A stretch of 64,000 nucleotides of DNA from Citrobacter rodentium NBRC 105723 = DSM 16636 (GCF_021278985.1 NZ_CP082833.1:1054001-1118000), one strand, 5' to 3'; shown: positions 53,109 through 62,109, counted from the stretch's first letter. Program-made: numbers and translations. The notes: generated by a model from the letters alone, not told the origin.

Positions 53109-53692
53109 ATGCAACGTTGTGGATGGGTCAGTCAGGACCCGCTTTATATTGCCTATCATGATAACGAGTGGGGTGTACCCGAAACCGACGGTAAGAAGCT
53201 GTTTGAAATGATCTGTCTGGAAGGACAACAGGCCGGGCTTTCGTGGATTACGGTGCTGAAAAAACGCGAGAACTACCGTGCGAACTTCCATCAGTTCGAC
53301 CCCGTTCGCGTTGCGGCAATGCAGGCAGAGGATGTCGAACGGCTGCTGCTCGATCCGGGAATCATTCGCCATCGGGAAAAATCGAGGCCATTATCGGCAA
53401 CGCCCGCGCTTATCTGGCGATGGAGCAAAATGGCGAACCCTTTGCTGAATTCATCTGGTCATTTGTCGATCATCAACCGCAGATTACCTCAGCCGCCGCG
53501 CTGAGCGACATCCCCACCTCAACGCCCGCTTCAGACGCGCTGTCGAAAGCGTTAAAAAAGCGCGGTTTTAAGTTCGTCGGCACGACGATTTGCTACTCCT
53601 TCATGCAGGCGTGCGGGCTGGTCAATGACCATATCACCAGCTGTTTTTGCCATCCGGGAGAAAAACATGATTCGCGAATCCCGCAGCGCTGA
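53109..53692 (+). pseudogene. tag: 3-methyladenine DNA glycosylase I, frameshifted
   Basis: The gene encodes Tag, the HhH-family glycosylase that removes 3-methyladenine from DNA. The first part (from ATG 53109, GAGGG ribosome site) reads MQRCGWVSQDPLYIAYHDNEWGVPE and onward as normal Tag up to GIIRHR. At 53374-53381 the frame shifts: HRGKIEAIIGNARAYL is only obtained by adding one base in the GGGAAAAA run. The second frame then continues normally to the zinc-site Cys/His region (CYSFMQACGL...CFCHPGE) and stops at 53692. So a single missing G inactivates an otherwise perfect gene. It could be a real mutation or a sequencing error in a homopolymer. It overlaps yiaC by 26 bp. Confidence 0.88.
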
Positions 53693-54107
53693 TAAGTTGT
53701 CGATTCTGGCGCTCTGGCTGGAAAGCACTATTTATGCCCACCCGTTTATTCCTGAATACTACTGGTACGCGAGTGAAGCGATCGTACGCGACAGCTATCT
53801 GCCTGCCGCCAGAACCTGGGTCTGGGAAGAACAGGAGGAGGTGAAAGGCTTTATCAACGTGCTCGAAAATCGCTTTTTAGGCGCGCTGTTTGTCGCCCCA
53901 GACGCGCTGCGCCGTGGGATCGGCAAAGCGCTGGTGCAGCACGTCCAGCAGCGTTTTAGCCAGCTCAGCCTCGAGGTGTATCAAAAAAACCTCAATGCGG
54001 TGCACTTCTACCATGCGCAGGGCTTTCGTATTGAAGACAGCGCATGGCAGGAAGAAACGCATCATCCGACCTGGATTATGAGCTGGCGGGCGGATCAAAC
54101 GCAGTAA
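53667..54107 (+). CDS. yiaC: GNAT-family acetyltransferase YiaC
   Basis: YiaC is a 146-residue GNAT acetyltransferase, the same length as in E. coli, where it has been reported to acetylate protein lysines. The acetyl-CoA loop is FVAPDALRRGIGKAL (about 87-101) and the next conserved stretch is EVYQKNLNAVHFYHAQGF. The ATG at 53667 has a GGGAG site and lies within the 3' end of tag. The frame is open 14 codons upstream without reason to use it. The 3' end overlaps bisC on the other strand by 32 bp. Confidence 0.92.
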   Translation: MIRESRSADKLSILALWLESTIYAHPFIPEYYWYASEAIVRDSYLPAARTWVWEEQEEVKGFINVLENRFLGALFVAPDALRRGIGKALVQHVQQRFSQLSLEVYQKNLNAVHFYHAQGFRIEDSAWQEETHHPTWIMSWRADQTQ

Positions 54108-56400
54108 GCGTCAGCGCCGGTCCGCGATATTTCTCCAGCCACGCCAGCGCGGTGTTCCCCGCACAGCCATTGCCCAGACGAGAAGTGGGCAAATCGTTGG
54201 TCAGTACGTTCACCGCGCCGTTTTTGCAGATGCCCCCGGCGGCAGGCTCCGGATCCGGCCATGCTCCTTCGTGGATGCACATCACGCCAGGCTTAATGCC
54301 GTCAGTGACCACCGCGCCGGCAAGGATCTGCCCGCGATGATTCCAGATACGCACCGTGTCGCCATCGCGAATGCCGCGCGCCCGCGCGTCCTCAGGATGA
54401 AGCGTGACCGGTTCACGGTTCGCCACCGCGTAGCGTTCACGCAGATGGCTGTAGTTGAGCTGACTGTGCAGGCGATGGGCCGGATGCGCCGACAGCACCT
54501 GGAGCTGCCCCTCCTGCGCATTGCCGTGCCACTCGTCCGGCGCAAGCCAGCTCGGGTGGCCGGGACAATCCGCGTAGCCATAGCCGGCGATGCGCTGCGA
54601 GTAAATTTCGATTTTGCCGCTATCGGTTTTCAACGGATGCGCCTCGGGGTCGCGACGGAAATCGGCAAAGCGGACAAACCGGGCATTGTCCGGGTTTTCC
54701 GGCATTTCAATAAGCTGGTTGGCTTCCCAGAAGGCCGCAAACGGCGGCAGCGTCACCTGCTGGCTGGCTCCGCGCTGAGCGGCAATATTGTAAAACGTTT
54801 CCAGCCACGCCAGTTCGCTTTTCCCTTCGGTAAAACGCAGCCGACCGCCGCGCTCCCAGCGTTCGCTCAGTTCGGCAAAGACGTCGAAATCGTTACGCGC
54901 TTCATACTGCGGCGCCACCACCTGCTTCATCGGCACCAGGTGCTGATTGCTGTAGTCCCCGGTCATGGTGAGATCGTTGCGTTCAAAAGAGGTGGTGGCA
55001 GGCAGCACGATGTCGGCATGTTTAGCGGCTGCGGTCCAGTAGCATTCTGAGATCACCACCAGCTCCGGCTTTTGCCAGGCGCGAATCAGGCGGTTGGTGT
55101 CCTGATGATGCGTAAAGTTTGCGCCGCCAGCCCACCAGATAAAGCGGATATCCGGGAAGCGGCGATCCATACCGTTATGCTGATAAGGCGCGCCGGGGTT
55201 TTCCAGCGCTTCGACAATGCGCGCGACCGGAATTTTTTCTACCGCGTCGGTCCCGCCCGGTAAACTTCCCTGCATCGAGGCCAGCACCGCTGAGCGTCGC
55301 GTCGGGTTACCGCCGTTGGCGAAGTGGTAAGAAAGCCCGAACCCGCCGCCGGGAACGCCAATTTGCCCGAGCATCGCGGCGAGCGTGACGATCATCCAGT
55401 GCTTTTGCTCGCCGTACTGCTGGCGCTGCATCCCCCACCCGGCCATCAGCATGGTGGTGTGATTATGGAAAATGTCTGCCAGCTCACGGATTTTCGCCGC
55501 CGGCACGCCGCATATTTCCGCAGCCCACTCGGCAGTTTTGGCAACGCCGTCGCTCACACCGGTAAGATAATCGGCGAAGATCTCATAGCCAGTGGTAAAG
55601 CGCGCGAGAAACGCCTCATCATGCCAGCGGTTTTCCACCAGCGTATGAGCGATACCGAGCATCATGGCCACATCGGTGCCCATATGCGGCGCAATCCACT
55701 CCATCTTATCGCCAAAGAAATCCACGGTTTCCGATCGCATCGGATCGATGCAGATCAGCCGTTTTCCGCTGCCGCGCAGCGCGTCAAACCAGGAAATGCC
55801 CTGCTCATCCGAGGCGTTCCAGGCAATTTTCAGCGTATTCAGCGGATTGGCGCTCCACAGCACCACCACATCGCTGTGTTCCAGCACGACCGGCCAGCTG
55901 GTCTGCTGCTGGTATACCTCGCTGCCGCCTACCACATACGGCATGATGGCCTGCGCCGCGCCGGTGGAATAATCGCCCAGATGGCCGGTATAGCCGCCCG
56001 CCAGCGCCATATAGCGCTGGAGCAAGGTGGCGGCCTTATGCAGTACGCCGTTGGAGCGCCAGCCATAGGAGCCGGCAAAAATTGACGATGGGCCATAGGT
56101 ATCGCGAATACGTTTATGCTGGCGATCAATCAGATCCAGCGCCTCGTCCCAGCTCACCCGCACAAACTCATCCTGCCCGCGTACCCCCTGCGGCTTTTCC
56201 GGCGAAGCCAGAAAACCTTTGCGCACCATCGGATAACGCACCCGGGCGTTGCTGTGCACCTGGTCGCGCACCGCGCTTTGCAGCGAGTTGGGATGCGCAG
56301 TTGAAAGCGCGCCGCGGGAGGAGATAACCCTCTCTCCGTCAGTTTCAACGAGGACAGGTCCCCAGTGGGCGGCGGTGAGTACCGGTTTGTACGACGTCAA
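54076..56400 (-). CDS. bisC: biotin sulfoxide reductase BisC
   Basis: BisC is a 774-residue cytoplasmic molybdopterin (bis-MGD) enzyme of the DMSO/TMAO reductase family. It reduces biotin sulfoxide and, in E. coli, free methionine-S-sulfoxide. There is no twin-arginine signal, unlike TorA. The likely molybdenum-ligand Ser is in HLGDYSTGAAQ (near residue 120). Other cofactor stretches include SANPLNTLKIAW, CIDPMRSET and the C-terminal dinucleotide-binding domain (VLSAHPAHRLHSQLN). The start is a TTG with AGGAG about 10 nt upstream. The first residues (TSYKP) differ from E. coli but LTAAHWGP aligns. Confidence 0.95.
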   Translation of the reverse strand: MTSYKPVLTAAHWGPVLVETDGERVISSRGALSTAHPNSLQSAVRDQVHSNARVRYPMVRKGFLASPEKPQGVRGQDEFVRVSWDEALDLIDRQHKRIRDTYGPSSIFAGSYGWRSNGVLHKAATLLQRYMALAGGYTGHLGDYSTGAAQAIMPYVVGGSEVYQQQTSWPVVLEHSDVVVLWSANPLNTLKIAWNASDEQGISWFDALRGSGKRLICIDPMRSETVDFFGDKMEWIAPHMGTDVAMMLGIAHTLVENRWHDEAFLARFTTGYEIFADYLTGVSDGVAKTAEWAAEICGVPAAKIRELADIFHNHTTMLMAGWGMQRQQYGEQKHWMIVTLAAMLGQIGVPGGGFGLSYHFANGGNPTRRSAVLASMQGSLPGGTDAVEKIPVARIVEALENPGAPYQHNGMDRRFPDIRFIWWAGGANFTHHQDTNRLIRAWQKPELVVISECYWTAAAKHADIVLPATTSFERNDLTMTGDYSNQHLVPMKQVVAPQYEARNDFDVFAELSERWERGGRLRFTEGKSELAWLETFYNIAAQRGASQQVTLPPFAAFWEANQLIEMPENPDNARFVRFADFRRDPEAHPLKTDSGKIEIYSQRIAGYGYADCPGHPSWLAPDEWHGNAQEGQLQVLSAHPAHRLHSQLNYSHLRERYAVANREPVTLHPEDARARGIRDGDTVRIWNHRGQILAGAVVTDGIKPGVMCIHEGAWPDPEPAAGGICKNGAVNVLTNDLPTSRLGNGCAGNTALAWLEKYRGPALTLTAFDPPASS

Positions 56401-56554
56401 AGTAGGCGCTCCTGAAAATGGACTGATGTATTTCTCTGTTCAATGTTACTTACAAATTTCAGAGAGATCCCTGGAATTTTCTTCATCTTCCCGCGGCATA
56501 ATCTGACGCCACATTCGCTGTGACATAAAAAAAGAAAATCATTAAGGAATTAAG

Positions 56555-57217
56555 ATGAAGAAACGTGTTTTAGTCATTGCCGCCCTCGTCAGCGGCGCGC
56601 TGGCGGTATCTGGCTGCACCACCAACCCGTACACCGGTGAACGCGAAGCGGGTAAATCCGGCATCGGCGCGGGTATTGGCTCACTGGTCGGCGCGGGTAT
56701 CGGGGCGCTCTCTTCCTCAAAGAAAGATCGCGGCAAAGGCGCGCTGATTGGCGCAGCGGCCGGTGCGGCCCTCGGCGGCGGCGCCGGTTACTACATGGAC
56801 GTGCAGGAAGCGAAACTGCGCGACAAAATGCAGGGAACCGGCGTGAGCGTAACGCGCAGCGGCGATAACATCATTCTCAATATGCCGAACAATGTGACCT
56901 TTGACAGCAGCAGCGCAACGCTGAAGCCGGCGGGCGCAAACACCCTGACCGGCGTGGCGATGGTGCTGAAGGAATACCCTAAAACCGCCGTCAACGTTAT
57001 CGGGTATACCGACAGCACCGGCGGGCAGGATCTGAATATGCGCCTGTCGCAACAGCGTGCCGACAGCGTGGCCAGCGCGTTGATTACCCAGGGCGTGGAA
57101 GCAGGCCGTATCCGCACCAGCGGTATGGGTCCGGCAAACCCCATCGCCAGCAACAGCACCGCGGAAGGTAAAGCCCAGAACCGCCGCGTCGAAATCACCT
57201 TAAGTCCGGTTCAGTAA
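56555..57217 (+). CDS. yiaD: OmpA-like lipoprotein YiaD
   Basis: YiaD is a 220-residue outer-membrane lipoprotein. A type II signal peptide ends at the lipobox VSGC (Cys22). A Gly-rich glycine-zipper region (about 35-80, GIGAGIGSLVGAGIGAL and GAAAGAALGGG) follows. The C-terminal OmpA domain (about 105-215) binds peptidoglycan, with the conserved GYTDSTG and NRRVEI stretches. In E. coli, extra YiaD rescues a bamD temperature-sensitive mutant. It is almost identical to the E. coli protein. Confidence 0.96.
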   Translation: MKKRVLVIAALVSGALAVSGCTTNPYTGEREAGKSGIGAGIGSLVGAGIGALSSSKKDRGKGALIGAAAGAALGGGAGYYMDVQEAKLRDKMQGTGVSVTRSGDNIILNMPNNVTFDSSSATLKPAGANTLTGVAMVLKEYPKTAVNVIGYTDSTGGQDLNMRLSQQRADSVASALITQGVEAGRIRTSGMGPANPIASNSTAEGKAQNRRVEITLSPVQ

Positions 57218-57221
57218 ACCA

Positions 57222-57315
57222 TTGCCGGATGGCGGCTATGCCTTATCCGGCCTACAAATTCTTACCACTGGCGTTTTTGCCGGATGGCGGCTACGCCTTA
57301 TCCGGCCTACGCGAA
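57222..57315. repeat. two direct REP elements after yiaD
   Basis: TTGCCGGATGGCGGCTATGCCTTATCCGGCCTAC occurs at 57222-57255 and again, with CTACG, at 57280-57313. The two are direct repeats about 59 bp apart. Confidence 0.92.
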
Positions 57316-57463
57316 GCGCTACCCCCGGCACTGCGATGCGGCAATATGCGCCTCGTACATTTTTATGGGGGTGGCGCTTTTCGTCTTCCTATGGCTAACT
57401 CTGACTGAATCACCGTTACCGACTGGCGCACGCCACGCGTATATTCACATCATGGAGAGTCGT

Positions 57464-58438
57464 ATGAAGCCGTCCATTATTCTCTACAAACCGTTACCTG
57501 ACGATTTACTGCACCGCCTGACAGAGCATTTCACCATCACCCAGGTACCCGACCTGAGTCCGGAGACGGTCGAACAACACGCCCGGGCGTTCGCCGACGC
57601 GGAGGGCCTGCTGGGCTCCACGCAAACCGTCGACAGCGCGCTGCTGGAGAAAATGCCGAAGCTGCGCGCCACCTCAACCATCTCCGTCGGCTACGACAAT
57701 TTCGACGTCGATGCGCTGAACGCCCGCAAGATATTGCTGATGCATACCCCAACCGTGCTGACGGAAACCGTCGCCGACACGATGATGGCACTGGTGCTGG
57801 CAACCGCCCGCCGCGTGGTGGAGGTGGCTGAACGTGTGAAGGCAGGCGAATGGACCGACAGCATTGGCCCGGACTGGTTCGGCACCGACGTACACCATAA
57901 AACGCTGGGCATTGTCGGCATGGGGCGTATCGGCCTGGCGCTGGCCCAGCGCGCCCACTTCGGCTTCAGTATGCCGATTCTCTACAATGCCCGTCGTCGC
58001 CATCCGGAGGCGGAGGAGCGTTTCAGCGCCCGCTATTGCGACCTCGACACGCTGCTACAGGAGGCGGATTTTGTCTGCCTGATCCTGCCGCTGACGGACG
58101 AAACGCATCATCTGTTTGGCGCTGAACAGTTCGCTAAAATGAAGCATTCAGCCATTTTCATTAATGCCGGGCGCGGTCCGGTGGTCGATGAAAACGCGCT
58201 GATTGCCGCCCTGCGAAACGGCGTCATTCACGCCGCCGGTCTGGATGTGTTCGAGCAAGAGCCGCTGCCCGTTGACTCGCCGCTCCTTTCGCTGGCTAAC
58301 GTCGTGGCGGTGCCGCACATCGGTTCCGCGACCCATGAGACGCGCTACAACATGGCGGCCTGCGCGGTGGATAATCTGATTGATGCGCTACAGGGGAAGG
58401 TTGAGAAGAACTGCGTGAATCCACAAGTGGCGGGATAG
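57464..58438 (+). CDS. ghrB: glyoxylate/hydroxypyruvate/2-ketogluconate reductase GhrB
   Basis: GhrB is a 324-residue D-2-hydroxyacid dehydrogenase, the same length as E. coli GhrB. It reduces glyoxylate, hydroxypyruvate and 2-keto-D-gluconate with NADPH. The Rossmann motif is GIVGMGRIGLALAQ (about 149-162). The catalytic Arg is in NAGRGPVVDE, the Glu in DVFEQEPL and the His in VPHIGSATHETR. The frame is open 60 codons upstream, through a REP element. The ATG at 57464 has a GGAGAG site and matches the family start. Confidence 0.96.
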   Translation: MKPSIILYKPLPDDLLHRLTEHFTITQVPDLSPETVEQHARAFADAEGLLGSTQTVDSALLEKMPKLRATSTISVGYDNFDVDALNARKILLMHTPTVLTETVADTMMALVLATARRVVEVAERVKAGEWTDSIGPDWFGTDVHHKTLGIVGMGRIGLALAQRAHFGFSMPILYNARRRHPEAEERFSARYCDLDTLLQEADFVCLILPLTDETHHLFGAEQFAKMKHSAIFINAGRGPVVDENALIAALRNGVIHAAGLDVFEQEPLPVDSPLLSLANVVAVPHIGSATHETRYNMAACAVDNLIDALQGKVEKNCVNPQVAG

Positions 58439-58474
58439 CTTAGCGTATCGCTTTACCCGGCGCGGAAGAACACA

Positions 58475-58508
58475 GGCCCGACCGGCGCTGCCGCCGTCGG
58501 GCCTTTTT
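58475..58508 (+). terminator. intrinsic terminator between ghrB and yiaF
   Basis: GGCCCGAC-N12-GTCGGGCC is followed by five T. It lies between two convergent genes and should end ghrB transcription. Confidence 0.9.
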
Positions 58509-58512
58509 ACCA

Positions 58513-59223
58513 TCACTGAACGGCGTTAACCGCCGCCGTCCAGGCCTGGTTGAAAGCCTGATGCTGCGAAGCCAGCGGCCCAATCAGGGTATTGTACTGG
58601 CTTGCCTGCTGCGAGGTCGGGAACTGAATGCCGTTCGCCACAAAACTCACCTGCGTATCCTGCTGCGCCACGAAATCCCCCACCTGCACCAGCTGCTGGG
58701 TGAAAATCTGCGCGGCCGGAATCAGCGGCTGCAGCGCTTGCGCAGGCGTGGTCATCACCTTCTGATACGCCTGATCAAATACCGGCTTCAGATCATCGGC
58801 CTGTTTCAGCGCACCGTGCGCCGCGTCAGCCTGTTGCTTCGCGTTCTGCAACTGTTGGCCCAGCACGCCAAGAGAGCCGTTCAGATCGCGCAGCGGCCCA
58901 CGCTGCGTGACATAATCCTGCGGCACGCGGATGGCGTTCACGCTATCAACGACCGGGCGCAGGCCGGAATCCATCGCCTGATTCACCTGCTGCGAATAGC
59001 CGTACAAAATCGCGTAGTCAGAAACAAACGGTCCAAACTGTTTTTTCTGATCGGCAGTCAGTGTCGGTAAACGTTCACCGCTACGCATCACCGTATTCTG
59101 CAGAAAGTCGATAAACGCTTTGCGCTGATCGCCTTCTTTATCAAAACACCCACTCAGGCTAACTATCATTAATAACGCCGCCAGAGGCGCAAACCAGCGA
59201 GAGCAGGACTTACCTGTCGCCAT
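58513..59223 (-). CDS. yiaF: putative lipoprotein YiaF (DUF3053)
   Basis: This 236-residue protein is the same length as E. coli YiaF. The N-terminus (MATGKSCSRWF then PLAALLMIVSLSGC) is a lipoprotein signal with lipobox LSGC, though annotated in places as a plain membrane protein. The rest is helical, rich in Gln and Ala, with the DUF3053 pattern. The function is unknown. The ATG at 59223 has AAGGAG 7 nt upstream. An upstream ATG at 59283 is not needed. Confidence 0.93.
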   Translation of the reverse strand: MATGKSCSRWFAPLAALLMIVSLSGCFDKEGDQRKAFIDFLQNTVMRSGERLPTLTADQKKQFGPFVSDYAILYGYSQQVNQAMDSGLRPVVDSVNAIRVPQDYVTQRGPLRDLNGSLGVLGQQLQNAKQQADAAHGALKQADDLKPVFDQAYQKVMTTPAQALQPLIPAAQIFTQQLVQVGDFVAQQDTQVSFVANGIQFPTSQQASQYNTLIGPLASQHQAFNQAWTAAVNAVQ

Positions 59224-59663
59224 TTTAATACTCCTTTCACCCAAAAATGCGCACAACGCAACACACGTATCTGACGCTGACAAGAATAGTCCAGGTCAGC
59301 CTCTCAGGATACCCCTAATACATAAACTTGTAGCGGAAATTCACGTCAGGAAACGGAAAAATTGTGTTTGTTATCTTATTGTTAATTGCATCACATTTAG
59401 CGTCAGGAAATAAACGGCCCTTCTTCCAGTTATCTTTATGATTTTTCTTTACTTTTAGCAATTTCAGCGCCTGTGCAGAGCTATTTCGACCGATTATCGC
59501 ACGTTAACCACGAAGGGACGATTGCCGGACAGACACTTCAATGTTTTGATTAAATGAACGATTAACGAATAAACGTTCGATAATCGCACATACCTTTTTC
59601 ACGCTTGCGGTGGAGAAAATAAAAAGCCTCTGTCCCCCGCCTTGCTTTTGCAGGAATAACCGC
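59224..59663. promoter_or_regulatory. divergent promoter region, yiaF and pcaK-like gene, with PcaR-like boxes
   Basis: This 440-bp A/T-rich gap separates yiaF from the transporter. It contains GTTCGATAATCGCAC at 59575-59589 and a related CGATTATCGCACGTT at 59491-59505, 84 bp apart. The first is identical to the PcaR operator consensus of Pseudomonas as I remember it. It is 75 bp before the transporter start. IclR-type regulators of aromatic catabolism often use such paired sites. Confidence 0.6.
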
Positions 59664-61034
59664 ATGACCAACAGAACAACTGATATTCAGGCGTTTATCA
59701 ACGATCATCCATTTTCGAAATACCAGTGGATGATTCTTGTGCTGTGCTTTGTGACCGTCGCGATGGACGGATTCGACACCGCCATTATTGGCTTTATCGC
59801 CTCTGACCTCGTTCAGGAATGGGGCGTGGAAAAATCCGCGCTCGGCCCGGTGATGAGCGCCGCCCTGGTTGGCCTTGCCGTCGGCGCGCTGACCGCAGGC
59901 CCGATGGCTGACCGGATTGGACGCAAAAAAGTGCTGATCATGTCGATTCTCGTTTTCGGCGGATTCAGCCTGCTCACCGCTTTCGCCAGCACGCTCAATC
60001 AGCTCACCGCCCTGCGCTTTTTAACCGGACTGGGGCTGGGGGCAGCGATGCCGAATGCCGCCACCTTAATGAGCGAATATGCCCCTGAACGCCGTCGCGC
60101 CCTGATGGTGAACCTGATGTTCGTCGGCTTCCCGATTGGCTCGTCGATGGGAGGATTTATCTCCGCCTGGCTGATTCCGCATTACGGCTGGCAGAGCGTG
60201 CTGATCCTCGGTGGCGTGATGCCGCTGGCGCTGGCGGTTGTGCTGATTTTCCTGCTGCCGGAATCCGCCCGCTATCTGGTGGTAAAAAACCGATCGCAAC
60301 AGCAGATTGGCGAGATCCTGCGCCGTATCGCGCCGGTGCCGGAAGCCACCCGTTTTGTGCTGCATGAAACCGGCCAGGTGAAAGAGAAATCCGCGCTGGG
60401 GGTGATCTTCTCGCCGCGCTATGCGCTCGGTACGGTCATGCTTTGCCTCACCTACTTTATGGGGCTGCTGATTTTTTACCTGCTGACCAGTTGGCTGCCG
60501 CTGCTGATCCGCGAAACCGGCGCGACGCTGCGCCAGGCCTCGATTATTACCGCCCTGTTCCCGCTGGGCGGCGGGATCGGCGTGCTGGTGCTGGGCGCGC
60601 TGATGGACAAGTTCAACCCGAACAAAGTGGTGGCCGTAGGCTGGTTGCTGACCGGTATTTTCGTCTGCCTGGTCGGTTTTTCGACCAGTAGCCTAGTGTT
60701 AATGGGGGGGATGGTTTTCATCGCCGGGACGATTATGAATGGCGCGCAATCATCAATGCCTGCGCTTGCCGCCGGGTTCTATCCGACGCAAGGCCGCGCG
60801 ACCGGCGTGGCATGGATGCTGGGCCTGGGTCGTTTCGGCGGCATTCTTGGCGCATTTAGCGGCGCATTCCTGATGCAGGCGCAGCTCTCCTTTGAAACTA
60901 TCTTCACCTTCCTGGCGATCCCCGCGCTGGTTTCCGCTTTCGCGCTGATGGTGAAATACTGGGCGGGTAAACGGCATCTCGCCGCGTCATTCACCGCGCC
61001 GGAAGAGCCAGGCAACGCCGCGCAAAAGGCCTGA
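59664..61034 (+). CDS. aromatic acid:H+ symporter, PcaK-like
   Basis: This 456-residue major facilitator protein of the aromatic acid:H+ symporter family has about twelve membrane segments. It resembles Pseudomonas PcaK, the 4-hydroxybenzoate/protocatechuate carrier: DGFDTAIIGFIA in segment 1 (the conserved DGxD), GPMADRIGRKKVL, and a C-terminal half with NGAQSSMPALAAGFYPTQGRATGVAWMLG that is nearly the PcaK sequence. The start at 59664 has GCAGGA about 10 nt upstream. A longer frame from 59610 lacks a ribosome site. No catabolic genes for aromatic acids are in the window. E. coli K-12 has no gene here. The exact substrate is inferred from family. Confidence 0.85.
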   Translation: MTNRTTDIQAFINDHPFSKYQWMILVLCFVTVAMDGFDTAIIGFIASDLVQEWGVEKSALGPVMSAALVGLAVGALTAGPMADRIGRKKVLIMSILVFGGFSLLTAFASTLNQLTALRFLTGLGLGAAMPNAATLMSEYAPERRRALMVNLMFVGFPIGSSMGGFISAWLIPHYGWQSVLILGGVMPLALAVVLIFLLPESARYLVVKNRSQQQIGEILRRIAPVPEATRFVLHETGQVKEKSALGVIFSPRYALGTVMLCLTYFMGLLIFYLLTSWLPLLIRETGATLRQASIITALFPLGGGIGVLVLGALMDKFNPNKVVAVGWLLTGIFVCLVGFSTSSLVLMGGMVFIAGTIMNGAQSSMPALAAGFYPTQGRATGVAWMLGLGRFGGILGAFSGAFLMQAQLSFETIFTFLAIPALVSAFALMVKYWAGKRHLAASFTAPEEPGNAAQKA

Positions 61035-61039
61035 TTTTT

Positions 61040-61067
61040 ACCCCGGCAGGGAGGACTCTGCCGGGGT
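61040..61067 (+). terminator. hairpin terminator after the pcaK-like gene
   Basis: ACCCCGGCAG-N8-CTGCCGGGGT follows the stop by about 6 bp. There is no clean T run, only an A/T-rich tail. Confidence 0.65.
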
Positions 61068-61287
61068 GAAATTAATAAATTTGTCATATTTACAATTTTT
61101 TTTATTCGCCGCTTATTTGTCTCTTTTTCAAATCGTTAGCAGACTAAAAATTCTTTTGACGCCACGCTGAAACGAATCTTCTGTTACCGGGAAAGTGTGA
61201 CCTTCCCCAAACTTCCGTTTTTATGACTATTCTTAACTGGCTTCGATGAAATTCACGATCCCGCTGTGTGATTTACAGGAGTTCTCA

Positions 61288-61578
61288 ATGGAATATAAAG
61301 ATCCTATGTTTGAGCTGCTGAGCAGCCTGGAACAAATTGTTTTTAAAGATGAATTGCCAAAAACGACCCTGACGCAAAAAGCCAGTCCCTGTACCGACAT
61401 CGAACAGTGCAGACGGGGCAGTGGACTAAAAATTGATGATTTCGCCAGAGCGTTAGGCGTTTCTGTTGCAATGGTTAAAGAATGGGAATCGAAACGCGTG
61501 AAGCCTTCGAGTACCGAGTTAAAGCTGATGCGTCTGATTCAGGCGAACCCGGCGCTCAGCAAGCAGTTGATGGAGTAA
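61288..61578 (+). CDS. yiaG: helix-turn-helix protein YiaG
   Basis: YiaG is a 96-residue protein, the same length as in E. coli. It is a HigA/XRE-type helix-turn-helix: GLKIDDFARALGVSVAMVKEWESKRVKPSS (about 47-76). It looks like an antitoxin domain but no toxin gene is next to it, as in E. coli. The frame is open 14 codons further to 61246. The ATG at 61288 has an AGGAG site and matches E. coli. The target is unknown. Confidence 0.93.
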   Translation: MEYKDPMFELLSSLEQIVFKDELPKTTLTQKASPCTDIEQCRRGSGLKIDDFARALGVSVAMVKEWESKRVKPSSTELKLMRLIQANPALSKQLME

Positions 61579-61592
61579 GTTGCGTCTTTGTG

Positions 61593-61616
61593 AACGGTCC
61601 TGATCCAGGACCGTTT
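61593..61616 (+). terminator. intrinsic terminator of yiaG
   Basis: ACGGTCCTG-ATC-CAGGACCGT followed by TTT lies 15 bp after the yiaG stop. Confidence 0.85.
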
Positions 61617-61684
61617 TCCGGTCGCTAAAAAAATTATCAAAATAACAGTTGCATCACACGGCGTTACATGAGTTAATGCGTTCA

Positions 61685-61845
61685 ACGGTTTGACGTACAG
61701 ACCATTAAAGCAGTTTAGTAAGGCAGTCCCCTTCAAGAGTTATCGTTGATACCCCTCGTAGTGCGCATTTCCTTAACGCTTAAAAAATCTGTAAAGCACG
61801 CCATATCGCCGAAAGGCACACTTATTTTTTAAAAGGTAATACACT
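61685..61845 (+). promoter_or_regulatory. cspA cold-sensing 5' leader
   Basis: This is the long cspA leader of about 160 nt. The cold box TGACGTACAGA is at 61691-61701, six nt from the expected transcript start at ACGGTTTGACG. The rest is almost identical to the E. coli leader, including the AAGGCACACTT stretch before the AAAGG ribosome site. In E. coli this RNA refolds at low temperature to expose the start. Confidence 0.92.
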
Positions 61846-62058
61846 ATGTCCGGTAAAATGACTGGTATCGTAAAATGGTTCAACGCTGACAAAGGCTTCG
61901 GCTTCATCACTCCTGACGATGGCTCTAAAGACGTGTTCGTACACTTCTCTGCTATCCAGAACGATGGCTACAAATCTCTGGACGAAGGTCAGAAAGTGTC
62001 CTTCACCATCGAAAGCGGCGCAAAAGGCCCGGCAGCTGGTAACGTAAACAGCCTGTAA
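61846..62058 (+). CDS. cspA: major cold-shock protein CspA
   Basis: CspA is a 70-residue single-stranded RNA/DNA-binding protein of the cold-shock domain family. It differs from the E. coli protein by about one residue (Asn for Thr near the C-terminus). RNP1 (KGFGFI, 16-21) and RNP2 (VFVHF, 30-34) are intact. It acts as an RNA chaperone that melts secondary structures during cold adaptation. Confidence 0.99.
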   Translation: MSGKMTGIVKWFNADKGFGFITPDDGSKDVFVHFSAIQNDGYKSLDEGQKVSFTIESGAKGPAAGNVNSL

Positions 62059-62082
62059 GCTTTAAAAGCTCAGAATTCAAGA

Positions 62083-62109
62083 TCCCTGCCAGCCGGCGGG
62101 GATTTTTTT
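62083..62109 (+). terminator. intrinsic terminator of cspA
   Basis: TCCCTGCC-AGCC-GGCGGGGA followed by seven T lies 24 bp after the cspA stop. Confidence 0.88.

Noticed and set aside
57284..57463. 60-residue N-terminal extension of GhrB
   Set aside because: It translates a REP element and the promoter. Unlike bcsC there is no upstream native start or retained N-terminus, and the ATG at 57464 has a strong ribosome site.
61288..61578. yiaG as the antitoxin of a type II toxin-antitoxin pair
   Set aside because: The HTH resembles HigA-type antitoxins, but no small toxin-like gene adjoins it. E. coli yiaG also stands alone.
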